Of a stretch of DNA of 6,752 nt, positions 5,320 to 6,752 are shown piece after piece. Source of the stretch: Bacteroidota bacterium (GTDB taxonomy: Bacteria; Bacteroidota; Rhodothermia; Balneolales; HLUCCA01). The stretch is from the NCBI GenBank assembly GCA_003448835.1, contig DLXM01000144.1:1-6752 (forward strand), read 5' to 3'. Numbering within the stretch: position 1 is the first letter of the stretch; the number at the start of each line of letters is the position of its first letter. A program made the translations under genes and the position numbers. Under the pieces are notes generated by a model. That model was not told where the DNA came from and did not search any database. It was given only the letters and a program-made list of their open reading frames with translations.

Positions 5320-6752
5320 TTATTTTTTGTCGTCGTCATCTACGACTTCATATTCAGCATCAACGGCGTCGTTGCCTTTTGAGGACGCTTCCCCATCCGG
5401 TGCAGCGCCTTCTTCCTGAGTACCTTCAGCACCCGCCTCTTGCGAAGCTTGTGAGTACAGCTCTTGAGACGCTTCCGCCCATGCTTTGTTCAGTTCTTCG
5501 ATCGCAGCATCGATTTCGTCAATGTTTTCAGCTTTGTGAAGCTCTTCGAGCTTGGTCAATGCAGCATTGATCTTGTCTTTGTTGCCATCAGATAACTTGT
5601 CTTTGTGCTCATCCAGTTGTTTTCTGGTCGAGAATACCAACGCATCCGCCTGATTCAGTTTTTCAATTTTATCTTTGAGTTGTTTGTCCTCATCAGCATG
5701 ACGTTTAGCATCATCTTTCATTTTCTCGATTTCGTCCTCAGATAAACCAGAACTGGATTCGATGCGGATTTTTTGCTCTTTTCCAGTTGTCTTATCTTTA
5801 GCACTTACATTCAATACCCCGTTGGCATCCAAATCAAAGGTTACTTCAATTTGCGGAATCCCACGCGGTGCTGGAGTAATTCCATCTAAGTGAAATCGTC
5901 CCAATGTTCGGTTATCGACCGCACGGGTACGCTCACCTTGCAGGACATGAATTTCTACGCTTGGCTGACTGTCAGCAGCGGTTGAGAAGACTTCAGATTT
6001 ACTGGTTGGGATGGTCGTGTTTGACTCGATCAATTTGGTCATGACACCACCCAATGTTTCGATACCCAATGATAACGGAGTCACATCAAGCAATACCACA
6101 TCCTGTACTTCACCAGTCAATACACCACCCTGAATCGCAGCACCCACGGCTACAACTTCATCCGGATTCACACCTTTGCTTGGTTCTTTGCCGAAAAACT
6201 CTTTAACAACTTCCTGAATTTTAGGAATACGTGTGGATCCACCGACCAAAATTACTTGATCGATTTGTGATTTTGATAATCCGGCGTCTTTTAACGCTTT
6301 TTCGCATGGTTTGAGGGATCGTTGTACCAGATCATCAACCAATTGCTCAAATTTAGCCCGGCTAAGGTCGATATTTAAGTGCTTAGGACCGGATTGATCA
6401 GCCGTTATAAACGGGAGGTTAACATTGGTTTTGCTGGATCCGGAAAGCTCGATTTTCGCTTTTTCAGCAGCATCTTTTAGACGTTGCATCGCCATCGGAT
6501 CTTTACGAAGATCTACACCTTCAGAAATTTTGAATTCTGCAGCTAGGAAATCGATAATGCGACTATCGAAGTCATCACCACCCAAGTGGGTATCACCATT
6601 GGTTGATTTCACTTCAAATACACCATCACCTAATTCAAGGATTGAGATGTCAAAGGTTCCACCACCAAGGTCATAAACAGCGATTACCTGATTTTTGTCT
6701 TTTTTATCGAGTCCGTATGCCAAAGCAGCAGCAGTTGGCTCGTTGATAATAC
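5320..6752 (-). CDS. dnaK: Chaperone protein DnaK (Hsp70), 5' end outside the window
   Basis: This is the C-terminal 476 residues of the ATP-dependent cytosolic chaperone that folds nascent and stress-damaged proteins with DnaJ and GrpE. The frame is open to the window edge and begins [15 protein letters not shown], an internal nucleotide-binding-domain motif. The TTG at 6721-6723 encodes the leucine of this motif and is not a start; about 165 residues are missing. Visible are the phosphate loop [11 protein letters not shown], the [12 protein letters not shown] motif, [13 protein letters not shown], the interdomain linker VQDVVLLD (about 6108-6085), then the substrate-binding domain ([26 protein letters not shown]) and a helical lid rich in K, E and D. 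An Ala, Gly, Glu and Ser-rich tail ends in [14 protein letters not shown], as is usual for bacterial DnaK. All key residues in the visible part are present. GC content is clearly higher than in the neighbouring genes. The gene is followed by its own terminator. Confidence 0.98.
   Translation of the reverse strand, partial: IINEPTAAALAYGLDKKDKNQVIAVYDLGGGTFDISILELGDGVFEVKSTNGDTHLGGDDFDSRIIDFLAAEFKISEGVDLRKDPMAMQRLKDAAEKAKIELSGSSKTNVNLPFITADQSGPKHLNIDLSRAKFEQLVDDLVQRSLKPCEKALKDAGLSKSQIDQVILVGGSTRIPKIQEVVKEFFGKEPSKGVNPDEVVAVGAAIQGGVLTGEVQDVVLLDVTPLSLGIETLGGVMTKLIESNTTIPTSKSEVFSTAADSQPSVEIHVLQGERTRAVDNRTLGRFHLDGITPAPRGIPQIEVTFDLDANGVLNVSAKDKTTGKEQKIRIESSSGLSEDEIEKMKDDAKRHADEDKQLKDKIEKLNQADALVFSTRKQLDEHKDKLSDGNKDKINAALTKLEELHKAENIDEIDAAIEELNKAWAEASQELYSQASQEAGAEGTQEEGAAPDGEASSKGNDAVDAEYEVVDDDDKK

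Noticed and set aside
5379..5570. Plus-strand open frame opposite the dnaK tail
   Set aside because: Shadow of the DnaK C-terminal region.
6425..6676. Plus-strand open frame of 83 codons opposite the dnaK nucleotide-binding domain
   Set aside because: Shadow of a highly conserved gene on the other strand.
6721..6723. TTG as a possible dnaK start codon
   Set aside because: It encodes the leucine of the [10 protein letters not shown] motif and the conserved frame continues upstream to the window edge; the gene is simply cut by the window.

Overview
The window looks like a moderately AT-rich chromosome segment from the Bacteroidota or a close FCB-group relative, possibly Balneolota. The DnaK sequence is of that type, the secreted 6-bladed beta-propeller-like protein is common in that group, and translation starts lack clear Shine-Dalgarno sequences. 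The phylum call is an inference from protein style; nothing in the window proves it.

Layout. On the plus strand, a complete hicBA toxin-antitoxin pair (64-491, antitoxin first, 4-bp ATGA overlap) sits behind a perfect 8-bp inverted repeat that could be its operator. A 338-bp spacer (492-829) follows, with no convincing intact gene but traces of decayed coding. Next is an exported beta-propeller-like protein (830-1825). Everything to the right is on the minus strand. It comprises a start-less antitoxin remnant (1822-2043) with no toxin beside it, a large AlbA_2/Schlafen-type plus GHKL-like ATPase plus winged-helix protein of the COG2865 type (2037-3743), a 43-residue small ORF just upstream of it (3775-3906), and a DUF4238 protein (4033-5073). 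The window ends with the 3' three quarters of dnaK (5320 to beyond 6752), closed by a strong intrinsic terminator (5250-5285).

How it fits together. dnaK is the housekeeping anchor and its terminator insulates it from what follows. The DUF4238 gene is bracketed by direct repeats of about 31 bp, which suggests it arrived or moved as a unit. The rest resembles an accessory island in which small addiction or regulatory modules have accumulated and partly decayed. No metabolic operon is visible. A joint function of the AlbA_2 ATPase and the DUF4238 protein, for example in defence, is possible but unproven: they are co-oriented but separated by about 0.29 kb containing a repeat copy and a small ORF.
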